64,000 nt of DNA, from positions 1-64,000 of the forward strand of contig JALOLR010000009.1 of assembly GCA_025455885.1 (NCBI GenBank), written 5' to 3'. This DNA is from Acidimicrobiales bacterium. Its GTDB lineage: Bacteria > Actinomycetota > Acidimicrobiia > Acidimicrobiales > Acidimicrobilacustridaceae. Within the stretch, counting starts at the first letter, position 1; each line of letters begins with the position of its first letter. Shown here one piece after another: positions 8,267 to 16,574 of the stretch. A program made the translations under genes and the position numbers. The notes under the pieces were generated by a model. The model worked only from the letters and a program-made list of their open reading frames with translations, was not told where the DNA came from and did no database searches.

Positions 8267-9520
8267 TCACCCGGTGACGAGGACCGGCACGTTCGAGTAA
8301 CCCGCCACGTTCGACATGTGCACGCGGCGCAGCCCGTCCTCGTCGACCTCGTGGCGGGGCCAGCGCCGAGCGATCTCGGCGATGGCCAGGCGGGACTCGG
8401 TGCGGGCCAGCGCCGCCCCGAGGCAGCTGTGGATGCCGTAGCCGAACCCCAGCGACAAGCTGGGCGGACGGTCGATGTCGAAGCGGTCCGGTTCGTCGTA
8501 GGCCCGCGGATCGTGGGTGGCGGCCCCGGTCACCAGGAGCACCGGCTCTCCGGCCGGGATGGTGACCCCGTGCCGCTCGGTGTCGACCAGCGTGTAGCGC
8601 CCCTGGTACTGCGACGGCGGGTGGTAGCGCAGGATCTCCTCCACCGCCGCCGGGATGCGATCCGTGTCGTCGAGGACCTTGGTCCACTGCTCGGGGTTGC
8701 GGGCGAAGAGCACGACGGCGTTGCCGACCAACTTGGTGACCGTCTCGGCCCCCGCCCCTCCGAGGAGGCTGGCGAACCCGGCGATCTCGACGTCGTCGAG
8801 GCCGGTCGCGGAGCCGTCGCCCCGTTCGACCTCAACCGTCGTGAGTCGGCTGATCATGTCGTCGCCGGGATGGCGCCGCTTCTCGACGGTGAGCTCGTAG
8901 AAGTAGGTGCCCATGGCGATCGCCGCCGCGGTGCCCTCCGCCGAGGGGCGCATCTCACCTGGCTCGCGGTGCAGCGACAGGTCGAGGGACTCCCGGATCA
9001 TCTGTCGGTCCCCGGCCGGGACGCCGAGCATGCGCGAGATGATCTCCACGGGGAACAACGCCGAGAACTCGGCCACGGCGTCGAAGGCGTCCCGCCCGTC
9101 GAGCGCCTCGGCGAACCCGGCGATCACCTCGGCGATCATGGGCCCGAGCTCGGTCATGGCCCGCGGGGTGAACACCCGGCTCACGAGAGCCCGCAGCCGG
9201 TCGTGCTCGGGAGGATCCATGAACAGGATCATCGGCGGGACGGCCTCGCGGGAGTGCTGCGTGAGGAAGTTGAGGTCGGTGCCGAAGGCACTCGAGAAGG
9301 TGGGCCAGTCGCGGTGCGCCTCGCACACGTCGTCGAACCTCGACAGGGCGTAGAACCCGTAGCGCTCGCTGTGGTACACCGGCGCCTCGTCGCGGAGACG
9401 GGCGTACATCTCGAGCGGGTCGTCGAAGAAGACGTCGGAGAACGGATCGAACTCGACGGGCTCGACGCCCGAGCCCCGACCGGTCCCGTCGGTCCCGCCG
9501 GCTTCGGAGCGCTCAGCCAT
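8267..9520 (-). CDS. Cytochrome P450
   Basis: A full-length class I bacterial P450 of 417 residues. The I-helix oxygen-activation segment is GGAGAETVTKL near residue 252, the K-helix ExxR is EEILRYHPP near residue 294, and the haem thiolate lies in FGYGIHSCLGAALAR near residue 363. It is a monooxygenase needing a ferredoxin and reductase, neither of which is in the window. The start ATG overlaps the stop of the upstream thiolase by 8 bp, so it is the last gene of a three-gene operon. Operon partners (thiolase, HMGCS/DUF35) resemble those of actinobacterial sterol side-chain clusters, so a sterol or fatty substrate is plausible. Confidence 0.93.
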   Translation of the reverse strand: MAERSEAGGTDGTGRGSGVEPVEFDPFSDVFFDDPLEMYARLRDEAPVYHSERYGFYALSRFDDVCEAHRDWPTFSSAFGTDLNFLTQHSREAVPPMILFMDPPEHDRLRALVSRVFTPRAMTELGPMIAEVIAGFAEALDGRDAFDAVAEFSALFPVEIISRMLGVPAGDRQMIRESLDLSLHREPGEMRPSAEGTAAAIAMGTYFYELTVEKRRHPGDDMISRLTTVEVERGDGSATGLDDVEIAGFASLLGGAGAETVTKLVGNAVVLFARNPEQWTKVLDDTDRIPAAVEEILRYHPPSQYQGRYTLVDTERHGVTIPAGEPVLLVTGAATHDPRAYDEPDRFDIDRPPSLSLGFGYGIHSCLGAALARTESRLAIAEIARRWPRHEVDEDGLRRVHMSNVAGYSNVPVLVTG

Positions 9521-10715
9521 CGCGCTCGGTCCCGACGACGGACACGAAGCTCACGCACTCACCGGGCGCCCCGCCGAGGTTGTGGGTGAGACCGAGCGAC
9601 CGGCCGGCGGCCACCGTGGCGACCTGGCGCTCCGGGGGGGCCTCACCGCGGAGCTGGAGCCAGCACTCGAACAGCATCCGCAGCCCGGACGCCCCGATCG
9701 GGTGCCCGAAGCTCTTCAGCCCGCCGTCGGGGTTGACGGGCAGGTCGCCGTCGCGGTCGAACGAGCCGGCGAGCACGTCCTTCCACCCCGTCCCCCGCTC
9801 GGAGAACCCGAGGTCCTCCATGAGGACCAACTCGGTGGGGGTGAAGCAGTCGTGCACCTCGGCCATCGCGAGCTGGGCGCGCGGGTCGGTCACCCCCGCC
9901 TGGCGGTAGGCGTCCTCGGCCGAGCGCACGACCTCGGGGAAGGTGGTGTAGTCGTAGTCGGGGTCGATCGCTCCCCCACCGGGCCCGGCCACGAAGCTGA
10001 GGGCCTTCACGTACAGCGGGTGGTCGGTGTAGCGGTGGGCGTCCTCGGCGCGGCACAGGATCGCGGCCGCCGAACCGTCGCTCACCCCGCTGCAGTCGAA
10101 CACCCCCAGCTGGCCGGCCACCAGCGGCGACCGGGCGATGGTCTCCATCGAGACCTCCTTGCGGAACTGGGCCCGGGGGTTGAGCGCACCGTTGCGGTGG
10201 TTCTTCCACGCGATGCGGGTCATCACCTCCTTCATCTCCGCCGGGTCGACGCCGTACTTCTGGGCGTAGGCGGGGGCGAGGAACGAGAAGGCGGCCGGGG
10301 AGGACAGGGCGGCGTCGGTGCCGTCGCCCACGGGGCGCACCCCGGTCAGTCCCGAGTAGCCGGTGTCCTTCAGCTTCTCGACACCGATCGCCATGGCCAG
10401 GTCGTAGGCCCCGGAGGCCACCGCGTAGCAGGCGTTGCGGAACGCCTCGGAGCCGGTGGCGCAGAAGTTCTCGAGCCGGGAGACCGGCTTGTAGTCGATC
10501 TTGAGGGGCTTGGACAGGGTCACCCCCGACACCCCCGAACCCATCGTGCCGAGCCAGAACGCGTCGACCTCGTCGAGCCCGACGCCGGCCGAGGCGAGCG
10601 CCTCGACGGCGGCGTCGGTGAGCAGGTCGTCGACGCCCTTGTCCCACCGCTCCCCGAACGGGGTGCACCCCATCCCCACGATCGCCACTCGATCACGGAT
10701 GCCGTGACTCGTCAT
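9513..10715 (-). CDS. Thiolase family protein, lipid-transfer/SCP-x type
   Basis: I place the start at the ATG at 10715, which overlaps the upstream gene stop in an ATGA. This gives 400 residues, the usual size of SCP-x/lipid-transfer thiolases; the longer open frame upstream is a shadow. The nucleophilic cysteine is in ENFCATGSEAFRN near residue 84, and the C-terminal histidine is in SFGHPIGASGLRM near residue 337. The expected second catalytic cysteine near the C terminus is not in the usual motif, as is common in this branch. The likely role is thiolytic or retro-aldol cleavage of a beta-oxidation intermediate, with the DUF35 partner encoded just upstream. Confidence 0.87.
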   Translation of the reverse strand: MTSHGIRDRVAIVGMGCTPFGERWDKGVDDLLTDAAVEALASAGVGLDEVDAFWLGTMGSGVSGVTLSKPLKIDYKPVSRLENFCATGSEAFRNACYAVASGAYDLAMAIGVEKLKDTGYSGLTGVRPVGDGTDAALSSPAAFSFLAPAYAQKYGVDPAEMKEVMTRIAWKNHRNGALNPRAQFRKEVSMETIARSPLVAGQLGVFDCSGVSDGSAAAILCRAEDAHRYTDHPLYVKALSFVAGPGGGAIDPDYDYTTFPEVVRSAEDAYRQAGVTDPRAQLAMAEVHDCFTPTELVLMEDLGFSERGTGWKDVLAGSFDRDGDLPVNPDGGLKSFGHPIGASGLRMLFECWLQLRGEAPPERQVATVAAGRSLGLTHNLGGAPGECVSFVSVVGTERDG

Positions 10716-12184
10716 CGCCCGCTCCCCTCGTCGTCGGCGGCGGCCGGCCCGGTGTCGACCGGACGGGCCTTCCAGAAGTAGTTGTGCACGCCCTGGGCGG
10801 TGTGGAGCCGACGGAAGACCATCTCCACGGGGATCCCGATCGCCACTGCATCGGGGTCGACGTCGGTCATCTCGCAGCGGTACCGCCCACCGCCCTCGAA
10901 GTCGACGACGGCGCCGACGACGGGCGGTGACAGGGAGTAGGCGAGGTGGTCGATGGTGAACGTCGCCACCCTCCCCGGCGTGTCGGCGAGTCGCTCGAGG
11001 CGCATCCGGTCGACGGCGTGGCACGCCAGGCACACCCGCGTGGGCGGCAGGTGCCGGAACCCGCACGCCTCGCACCGGCTGGCCGCGAAGCGGTTCTTCC
11101 ACGGCCCCGACCGCCAGGTGGCGGGGGCCCCCGGCCGCTCCGGGTCGGGGCGCCGGGCCGGTTCGCGGCGCAGCCGGCCCCGCCAGGTCAGGAAGCGGGC
11201 GTAGGGGAGGTCGTCGCGGCCGAGACCGACGAGCTCGTCGACGGTGCGCAGGCCCGAGCGCGTGCGTGCCGCTCGGATCTCGTCGATGCCGTCGGCGATC
11301 TCGAGCACCACCGCGTCGGCGCCGTCGGCGACGACGACCACGACGACCACCTCGCCGGGCCGGGCCCGGTCGAGCACGTCGGCGAGCAGGAACCCCGCCT
11401 GGGCCGCCCCGAGGTTGCCGGCGGTGACCGCCCGATCGGGCACCACCGCCTCGGCCCGCACGCCGAGCGACGTGCGCGCCGCCGCCACCGCCCGGGCGTT
11501 CAGACCGGCCACCACCAGGTGGTCCACCGCCTCGGGGACCACGCCGGCCTGCTTGACGGCGTCGGCGAAGGCCGCCTCGACGAGCGGGCCGTAGACCTCC
11601 TGGCCGAAGCGGTCCTCCCAGGTGCGGGAGTCGTCCTCGCCGGGCAAGCGCCAACGATCCAGGAACTCGGCGCTGGCCCGCCCCCGACCGACGACGGTGG
11701 CCGCCACCGAGCGGGAGCGGTCGTCGCCGAACACCAGCGCCACGGCACCGTCGCCGGCGTCGCGCTCGTCGGGGCCCCCGGCCGGCCCGCTGCGCAGGTC
11801 CGACAGCACGGCGAGGGTGAGGTCGTCCCCGGCGAGCGCCTCGGCGCTGCGCCACGCCCCGACCGCGGCCCGCACCGAACCGACGGCGTCGTAGCTGCCG
11901 ACCGCGTCGTCGAGGGCGAGGGCGGCGTGCACCGCGGCGGCGTTGCTCTTGTCGAGGTAGGCCGGGGCGGGCGTGGAGAACACGAGGTCACCGATCCGGG
12001 CCCCGTCGACGGAGGCGAGCGCCCGGCGGGCGGCCTCGACGCCCATCGTCGTGGTGTCCTCGTCGTAGGAGGCGACCCGCCGGGTGCCCCGACCGGCCGG
12101 CCCGCCGAGCGCCTCGCCGATGGCGGAGCGCCGGAGACGCCAGTACGGGAGGTACACCCCCCACGACACGATCCCGATGGTCAC
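10712..12184 (-). CDS. HMG-CoA synthase-like/KAS III-like protein fused to DUF35 zinc ribbon-OB fold
   Basis: The 490-residue protein joins two modules. Residues 1 to about 340 resemble the thiolase-fold HMG-CoA synthase/KAS III family (IGIVSWGVYLPYWRL at the start). The position of the usual catalytic cysteine reads YDAVGSVRAAVGAW, with serine, so condensation activity is doubtful. Residues from about 360 form the DUF35 module: a rubredoxin-like ribbon with CEACG and CLACH, then an acyl-CoA-binding OB fold. The start is a GTG at 12184. It overlaps the thiolase by 4 bp. DUF35 proteins are known to pair with thiolases, so this is probably the scaffold or partner of the downstream thiolase. Confidence 0.8.
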   Translation of the reverse strand: MTIGIVSWGVYLPYWRLRRSAIGEALGGPAGRGTRRVASYDEDTTTMGVEAARRALASVDGARIGDLVFSTPAPAYLDKSNAAAVHAALALDDAVGSYDAVGSVRAAVGAWRSAEALAGDDLTLAVLSDLRSGPAGGPDERDAGDGAVALVFGDDRSRSVAATVVGRGRASAEFLDRWRLPGEDDSRTWEDRFGQEVYGPLVEAAFADAVKQAGVVPEAVDHLVVAGLNARAVAAARTSLGVRAEAVVPDRAVTAGNLGAAQAGFLLADVLDRARPGEVVVVVVVADGADAVVLEIADGIDEIRAARTRSGLRTVDELVGLGRDDLPYARFLTWRGRLRREPARRPDPERPGAPATWRSGPWKNRFAASRCEACGFRHLPPTRVCLACHAVDRMRLERLADTPGRVATFTIDHLAYSLSPPVVGAVVDFEGGGRYRCEMTDVDPDAVAIGIPVEMVFRRLHTAQGVHNYFWKARPVDTGPAAADDEGSGR

Positions 12185-12314
12185 GTACCCTCCGTTCTAC
12201 GGCCTCGCCACGCGCCCGTCCGCGGGACTCGCGACAGCGGCGGTCAGCGGTTCGAACAGCGGCGTCACGAATCTAGTGGTTGCCCCGATCGGCCGCCCCG
12301 GGCAGGCTCGCCGC

Positions 12315-12977
12315 ATGGAGATCGAGATGGACACCGAGGCCACCGACCACCTGCTCACCACCACCCGGGCGGTGCGCCGCCGACTCGACCTCGACCGGCC
12401 CGTCGACCCGGCGGTGCTCCTCGACTGCCTGCGCATCGCCACCCAGGCCCCCACGGCGAGCAACGACCGCAACTGGCGATGGGTGGTGGTCACCGATCCC
12501 GATCGGCGCGCCGCGCTGGCCGACCTCTACCGCGCCAGCGGGGCCGACTACCTCGCCCGGGCCGCCGAGACCGAGACCGATCCCCAGACCCGGCGGGTGT
12601 ACGAGAGCGCGCTGGCGCTCACCGAGACCCTGCACCGCGTCCCGGTCCACGTGATCCCGTGCATCGAACGTCGCTTCGACGGGGCGGCCAACCCGATCGC
12701 CGCCTCGGCCTACGGCTCGATCCTCCCCGCGGCGTGGAGCTTCCTGTTGGCGTTGCGCTCCCGCGGCCTCGGGTCGGTGTGGACGACCCTGCACCTCTTC
12801 CGCGAGCAGGAGGCCGCGGAGCTGCTGGGCATCCCCGACCACGTCACCCAGGTGGCGCTGTTCCCGGTGGCCCACACCACCGGCGGCGACTTCCACCCCG
12901 CCGCCCGCCCGCCCGTCGAGTCCGTCACGTCGTGGAACCGCTGGGGCGAGGCACCTCCGGGGACCGGCGACCGATGA
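12315..12977 (+). CDS. Nitroreductase family protein
   Basis: I choose the ATG at 12315, giving 220 residues, the standard size of this flavin-dependent family. The N-terminal TTTRAVRRRLDLDRPVDPAVL and IATQAPTASNDRNWRWVVV segments are the FMN-binding phosphate loop region seen in nitroreductases. The C-terminal part (LGIPDHVTQVALFPVAH) matches the family's final strand. The enzyme would use NAD(P)H and FMN to reduce a nitro, quinone or enone group. It is divergent from the HMGCS/DUF35 operon across about 130 bp, so both may respond to the same signal. Confidence 0.87.
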   Translation: MEIEMDTEATDHLLTTTRAVRRRLDLDRPVDPAVLLDCLRIATQAPTASNDRNWRWVVVTDPDRRAALADLYRASGADYLARAAETETDPQTRRVYESALALTETLHRVPVHVIPCIERRFDGAANPIAASAYGSILPAAWSFLLALRSRGLGSVWTTLHLFREQEAAELLGIPDHVTQVALFPVAHTTGGDFHPAARPPVESVTSWNRWGEAPPGTGDR

Positions 12978-13038
12978 GTTCGGGCCCGGACCGTCGTCTC
13001 CATCACCGACACCCGACCGTCCGACCCCGGAGGCCCCG

Positions 13039-13803
13039 ATGACCGCCCGAGACCACGCCCCCACCGGGGCGCCCTGCTGGATCGACCTGTTCACCTCCGA
13101 CGTCGACGCCGCCGTGGCCTTCTACGGCGACCTCCTCGGCTGGACCGCCGACGAACCGAACCCCGAGTTCGGCGGCTACACCAACTTCCGCCACGACGGC
13201 GAGTGGGTGGCCGGGATGATGGCCAACGACCCCAGCTGGGGGGCGCCCGACGCGTGGTCCGTCTACCTCGCCACGAGCGACGCCGCCGCCACCGTGCAGG
13301 CCGTGACGGCGCATGGTGCGACCGTCAGCGCCGGTCCCCAGCGCGTCGGCGAGCTCGGGACGATGGTCGTGATCGACCATCCCGCCGCAGGCGGCGTCGG
13401 GTTCTGGGAGCCCGGCGAGCACGAAGGCTTCCGCACCTTCGACGAGCCGGGCACCCCGTCGCACTTCGAGCTCCACACGCCGGCCTACGCCGAGGCGATC
13501 GCCTTCTACCGCGACGCCGTCGGATGGACGACGACCACCATGAGCGACACCGACGACTTCCGCTACACCGGGGCGGAGTGGGACGGCGAGACGCTGGCCG
13601 GGATCATGGACCGCTCCGACCTGCCCCCTGGTTCGCCGGCCCGATGGGCGATCTACTTCCGCGTCACCGACGTCGACGCCGCGCTGATTCGGATCCCCGG
13701 GCTCGGCGGCACCGTCGAGGCCCCGGCCGCCGACACCCCGTACGGGCGCCTCGCCGAGGCCGCCGACCCGACCGGGGTCCGCTTCCGGGTCGTGTCCGGT
13801 TGA
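13039..13803 (+). CDS. VOC superfamily protein with two glyoxalase-like domains
   Basis: The 254-residue protein contains two tandem VOC modules. The first begins with PCWIDLFTSDVDAAVAFYGDLLGW (split here as a family hallmark: metal-fold strand then FY-GxLLGW helix), the second with SHFELHTPAYAEAIAFYRDAVGW near residue 143. The arrangement is that of the actinobacterial CFP-30B/hydroxylase-associated group. No substrate can be assigned. ATG at 13039 follows GGAGG. It is 61 bp after the nitroreductase on the same strand. Confidence 0.82.
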   Translation: MTARDHAPTGAPCWIDLFTSDVDAAVAFYGDLLGWTADEPNPEFGGYTNFRHDGEWVAGMMANDPSWGAPDAWSVYLATSDAAATVQAVTAHGATVSAGPQRVGELGTMVVIDHPAAGGVGFWEPGEHEGFRTFDEPGTPSHFELHTPAYAEAIAFYRDAVGWTTTTMSDTDDFRYTGAEWDGETLAGIMDRSDLPPGSPARWAIYFRVTDVDAALIRIPGLGGTVEAPAADTPYGRLAEAADPTGVRFRVVSG

Positions 13804-13836
13804 CGACGCGCCCCGCCGACGCCTCCGGCCACGCCG

Positions 13837-14043
13837 ATGACCCGACCGGATCTCTCCCACGTGGATCTGCTGTGCCACCTCCAACGCGCCGCGCAGACCC
13901 TCGGCTGCCGCTTCGTCGTGCACGACGCCGGAGCCGACCTGGTCGAGCTCCTCGAGCTGTCCGGGCTCGACCGGGTGCTGCTCGCCGACCCGCCCACGAC
14001 CGCCCTCGCCGGTCCTCCGGCGAGCCCGGACCCGGGTTCGTAG
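13837..14043 (+). CDS. Short STAS-like protein (anti-sigma-factor antagonist fragment)
   Basis: The 68-residue product resembles the C-terminal half of a STAS domain: [19 protein letters not shown], then a hydrophobic strand, then [16 protein letters not shown], the final helix typical of SpoIIAA-like proteins. The phosphorylatable serine and N-terminal strands are missing, so it is either a minimal variant or a truncated gene. It ends one base before the first codon of the adjacent ECF sigma gene, which suggests co-expression and a role in sigma-factor control. Family assignment is by pattern only. Confidence 0.5.
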   Translation: MTRPDLSHVDLLCHLQRAAQTLGCRFVVHDAGADLVELLELSGLDRVLLADPPTTALAGPPASPDPGS

Positions 14044-14044
14044 C

Positions 14045-14970
14045 ATGGGCGCCATGACGACCACGAGCACCGGCCTCGATCCGGCCGCCGCCGAGCTGCA
14101 CCGCCGGGAGCTGACCGGCTACTGCTACCGGATGCTGGGGTCGGCCGCCGAGGCCGAGGACGCCGTCCAGGAGACGATGCTGCGGGCGTGGCGGGCGCCA
14201 CCAACGTGTGCCTCGACATGCACAAGAGCCCGCAGCGCCGCGCCCGGCCGATGGAGCTCGGCCCGGCGCGACCGCCCGACCCTCGGTACCTCGACGCCGT
14301 GGGGCCCGAGAGCCTCTGGGTGACCCCCGTGGCCGACGACCGGGTCCTGCCGGTCAACGCCGATCCGGCCGAGGTGGCCGAGGCCCGCGAGTCGATCCGG
14401 TTGGCCTTCGTGACCGCCCTGCAACACCTCCCCGCCCGCCAGCGGGCGGCGTTGATCCTGTGCGAGGTGCTGCGGTGGCCCGCCGCCGAGGTGGCCGAGC
14501 TGCTCGACACCACCACCGCGGCGATCAACAGCGCGCTCCAACGGGCGCGGTCAACCCTGGCGACCGTCGACACCGCCCCGCTCCGCCCGACCGACGACGC
14601 GGTCCGCGACGAGGTCCTCGAACGCTACGTCGACGCGTTCGAGCGCTACGACATCGAGGCGCTCGTCGCGCTGCTCCGCCACGACGCCATCCAGTCGATG
14701 CCGCCCTACGAGATGTGGCTGCAGGGCGCCGGCGACATCGGGGCGTGGATGCTCGGCGCAGGCATCGGCTGCGAGGGGTCTCGCGTGGTGCCCACCCGCG
14801 CCAACGGCCGGCCCGCCTTCGGCCAGTACCGGGTCGACCCCGACGGCGGGCACTCGCCGTGGGCGCTCCAGGTCGTCGAGTTCGACGGGGACGCGATCGG
14901 GGAGCTCCACTTCTTCCTCGACACGGCGACGTTGTTCCCCCTCTTCGACCTCCCGATGCACCTTCCCTGA
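14045..14970 (+). pseudogene. Broken ECF sigma factor (SigG/SigX5-like with C-terminal SnoaL-like domain)
   Basis: Two frames together spell one sigma factor. The first frame (start 14045 or 14054) gives [20 protein letters not shown] followed by QETMLRAWR, that is, sigma region 2. It then jumps to the frame that continues [19 protein letters not shown] at about 14194-14200 and runs through region 4 (LPARQRAALILCEVLRWPA) and a SnoaL-like C-terminal domain to 14970. The residues normally between these pieces (the FEGRSSLRSWLYRI stretch, about 18-22 residues) are absent. A small out-of-frame deletion in region 2 therefore both removes promoter-recognition residues and shifts frame. The break could be real or an assembly error. 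Confidence 0.72.
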
Positions 14971-14985
14971 TCGGCGGCGCCCCGG

Positions 14986-15795
14986 TCAGTGCGGGGGGCC
15001 GAGCACGTACTCCCCGGTGTCGGGGTGGTGGTACCAGCCGCTGGCGGCGTCGGTGCCGCCGTCGACGTGGATGGTCTGTCCGGTGATGTAGCTGGCGAGG
15101 TCGGAGGCCAGGAAGACGGCGGCCCCGGCCATCTCGTCGACGTGGCCGGCCCGACCCATCGGGACCGTGTGGCCGAACGTCGCCTGCATCCCCGCGGGCG
15201 CCAGGCCGAGGATCCCCTCGGTGAGGGTGATGTCCGGGGCCAGGGCGTTCACCCGGATGCCGTGGGGGGCGAGCTCGAGCGCGGCGGTCTTCGTGTAGTT
15301 GATGACGCCCGCCTTCGCCGCGGCGTAGGCGGCGTAGAGGGGGGCGGCGCGGACCCCCTCGATCGAGGTCACGTTGATCACGCTGCCGGGGAGGCCCGCG
15401 TCGACCAGGCCCCGAGCCACCCGCTGGGTGCACAACAGCACGTGGCGCAGGTTCGCCCGGTAGAGGGCGTCCCAGCCGTTCTCGGTCGTGTCGAGCAGGG
15501 GCGAGGCGAACACGCCGCCGGCGTTGTTGACCAGGATGGTGACGGGGCCCAGGTCGGCGACCGTGCGGGCCAGCGCGGCGTCCACCTCCCCGCTCTCGCG
15601 GACGTCCGTGGTGATGCCGAGGGCGCCGATCTCCTCGGCGGCGGACGCGCAGGAGTCGGCATCGCGCTCCCAGATGGCGACCGACGCGCCGAACGCCGCC
15701 AGGCCGGCGGCGATGCCTCGTCCGATGCCGGCCCCGCCTCCGGTCACGACGGCGACCCTGCCCGTCAACGCGACGTCGGATGGTCCGATGCCCAT
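14986..15795 (-). CDS. SDR family oxidoreductase
   Basis: The start is taken at the ATG at 15795, preceded by GAGGGGGAG; this gives 269 residues. The NAD(P)-binding motif VVTGGGAGIGRGIAAGLA is near residue 14, NNAGG near residue 92, the catalytic serine in NVTSIEG near residue 142, and YAAAKAG (Tyr-x-x-x-Lys) near residue 155. This is a classical short-chain dehydrogenase that oxidises or reduces an alcohol/ketone. The C-terminal extension ends GTDAASGWYHHPDTGEYVLG. It converges with the broken sigma gene and may use a promoter in 15796-15950. Confidence 0.88.
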   Translation of the reverse strand: MGIGPSDVALTGRVAVVTGGGAGIGRGIAAGLAAFGASVAIWERDADSCASAAEEIGALGITTDVRESGEVDAALARTVADLGPVTILVNNAGGVFASPLLDTTENGWDALYRANLRHVLLCTQRVARGLVDAGLPGSVINVTSIEGVRAAPLYAAYAAAKAGVINYTKTAALELAPHGIRVNALAPDITLTEGILGLAPAGMQATFGHTVPMGRAGHVDEMAGAAVFLASDLASYITGQTIHVDGGTDAASGWYHHPDTGEYVLGPPH

Positions 15796-15938
15796 GGCGT
15801 GCTCCCCCTCGACCGGCTGACGCCCGGTCCCGCACCGAACCGTAGATGGTGCTGCCCTGGTCTCGCCGGGACACCGCCGACGCGAGCCCCGCGGCTCCTC
15901 GGACCGTTCCGGGTGGTTGCGCCGTGGCCCGCTCCTGT

Positions 15939-15954
15939 ATACCCTGGGGGGTAT
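15939..15954. promoter_or_regulatory. CsoR/RcnR-type operator-like palindrome
   Basis: ATACCC, a TGGG spacer and GGGTAT form a perfect 6-bp inverted repeat with a G-tract centre. This is the classic shape of CsoR-family copper or sulfur-sensor operators. It overlaps the start codon (15953) of the small Cys-rich gene, so repressor binding would block that gene's initiation. No csoR gene is in the window. Confidence 0.5.
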
Positions 15955-16132
15955 GTGCAGACGAGCCACGTGCCCATCCTGTGACCGACCGACCTTCAAG
16001 GGCTGCGGCGCCCACGTCGAGCAGGTGCTCGCCGACGTCGCCCCCGCCGACCGCTGCCGATGCGCCGACCTCCCCCGGGCTCCGCGCGCCAAGCGGTCGT
16101 GGTTCCGATCCAAGGCCGCCGCCGACACCTGA
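15953..16132 (+). CDS. Small cysteine-rich protein, unknown function
   Basis: A 59-residue protein starts MCRRATCPSCDRPTFKGCGA and contains CPSC, GCG and CRC groups plus a histidine, which looks like a small zinc- or copper-binding ribbon. Small proteins of this pattern recur in actinobacterial genomes as unnamed proteins. The start at 15953 is chosen because the cysteine-rich pattern begins there; an upstream in-frame start at 15917 would add twelve unrelated residues. A CsoR-like palindrome overlaps this start. The C terminus is basic (RAKRSWFRSK). Confidence 0.6.
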   Translation: MCRRATCPSCDRPTFKGCGAHVEQVLADVAPADRCRCADLPRAPRAKRSWFRSKAAADT

Positions 16133-16184
16133 CCGGCGCCCGCTCCCGGGTGCGACCCCGTCGCCGGTGGGCTACACCGGGGCC

Positions 16185-16526
16185 ATGGGTCGATCCGAGC
16201 CGGAGCACGAGTTCACCGCCGAGCTGTGGGAGCACGACGGGCCCGCCGCGTGGTTCTTCGTCAGCCTCCCCGAGGAGCTCGCCGATGACCTCGACGAGCG
16301 CCACGGCCACGAGACCAACGGCTTCGGTTCGTTGCGCGTCGCCGTGCGCATCGGGTCGACCCGGTGGTCCACGTCGGTCTTCCCGGACACCAAGCGCGGC
16401 ACGTTCATCCTGCCGGTCAAGAAGGCGGTTCGACGCGCCGAGGGGATCGACGACGGCGACCGGGTGACGGTCCACCTCACGGTGGTGGGCACCGACGTCA
16501 CGTCCGACCCCGGCCGCCCGGCCTGA
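16185..16526 (+). CDS. DUF1905 domain protein
   Basis: The 113-residue product matches the DUF1905 pattern: FTAELWEHDGPAAWFFVSLP, then GSLRVAVRIGSTRWSTSVFP, and GTFILPVKKAVRRAEGID ending in a short strand VTVHLTVV. The fold is a small beta barrel whose function is not known. The ATG at 16185 is preferred over more upstream in-frame codons that overlap the small Cys-rich gene. It converges on the diacylglycerol kinase-like gene. Confidence 0.8.
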   Translation: MGRSEPEHEFTAELWEHDGPAAWFFVSLPEELADDLDERHGHETNGFGSLRVAVRIGSTRWSTSVFPDTKRGTFILPVKKAVRRAEGIDDGDRVTVHLTVVGTDVTSDPGRPA

Positions 16527-16574
16527 GCGCCGAGCCCGACCAGGCCCTCCGGCGAGCGGGACCGGGCCCGCCGG

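Noticed and set aside
10716-11855. Upstream extension of the thiolase frame to 780 residues
   Set aside because: The extension overlaps the HMGCS/DUF35 gene in another frame and has low-complexity composition; the ATG at 10715 with ATGA overlap is natural.
12230-12290. GGTTCG-like sequence resembling a tRNA T-arm
   Set aside because: No matching acceptor, D-arm or anticodon stem around it.
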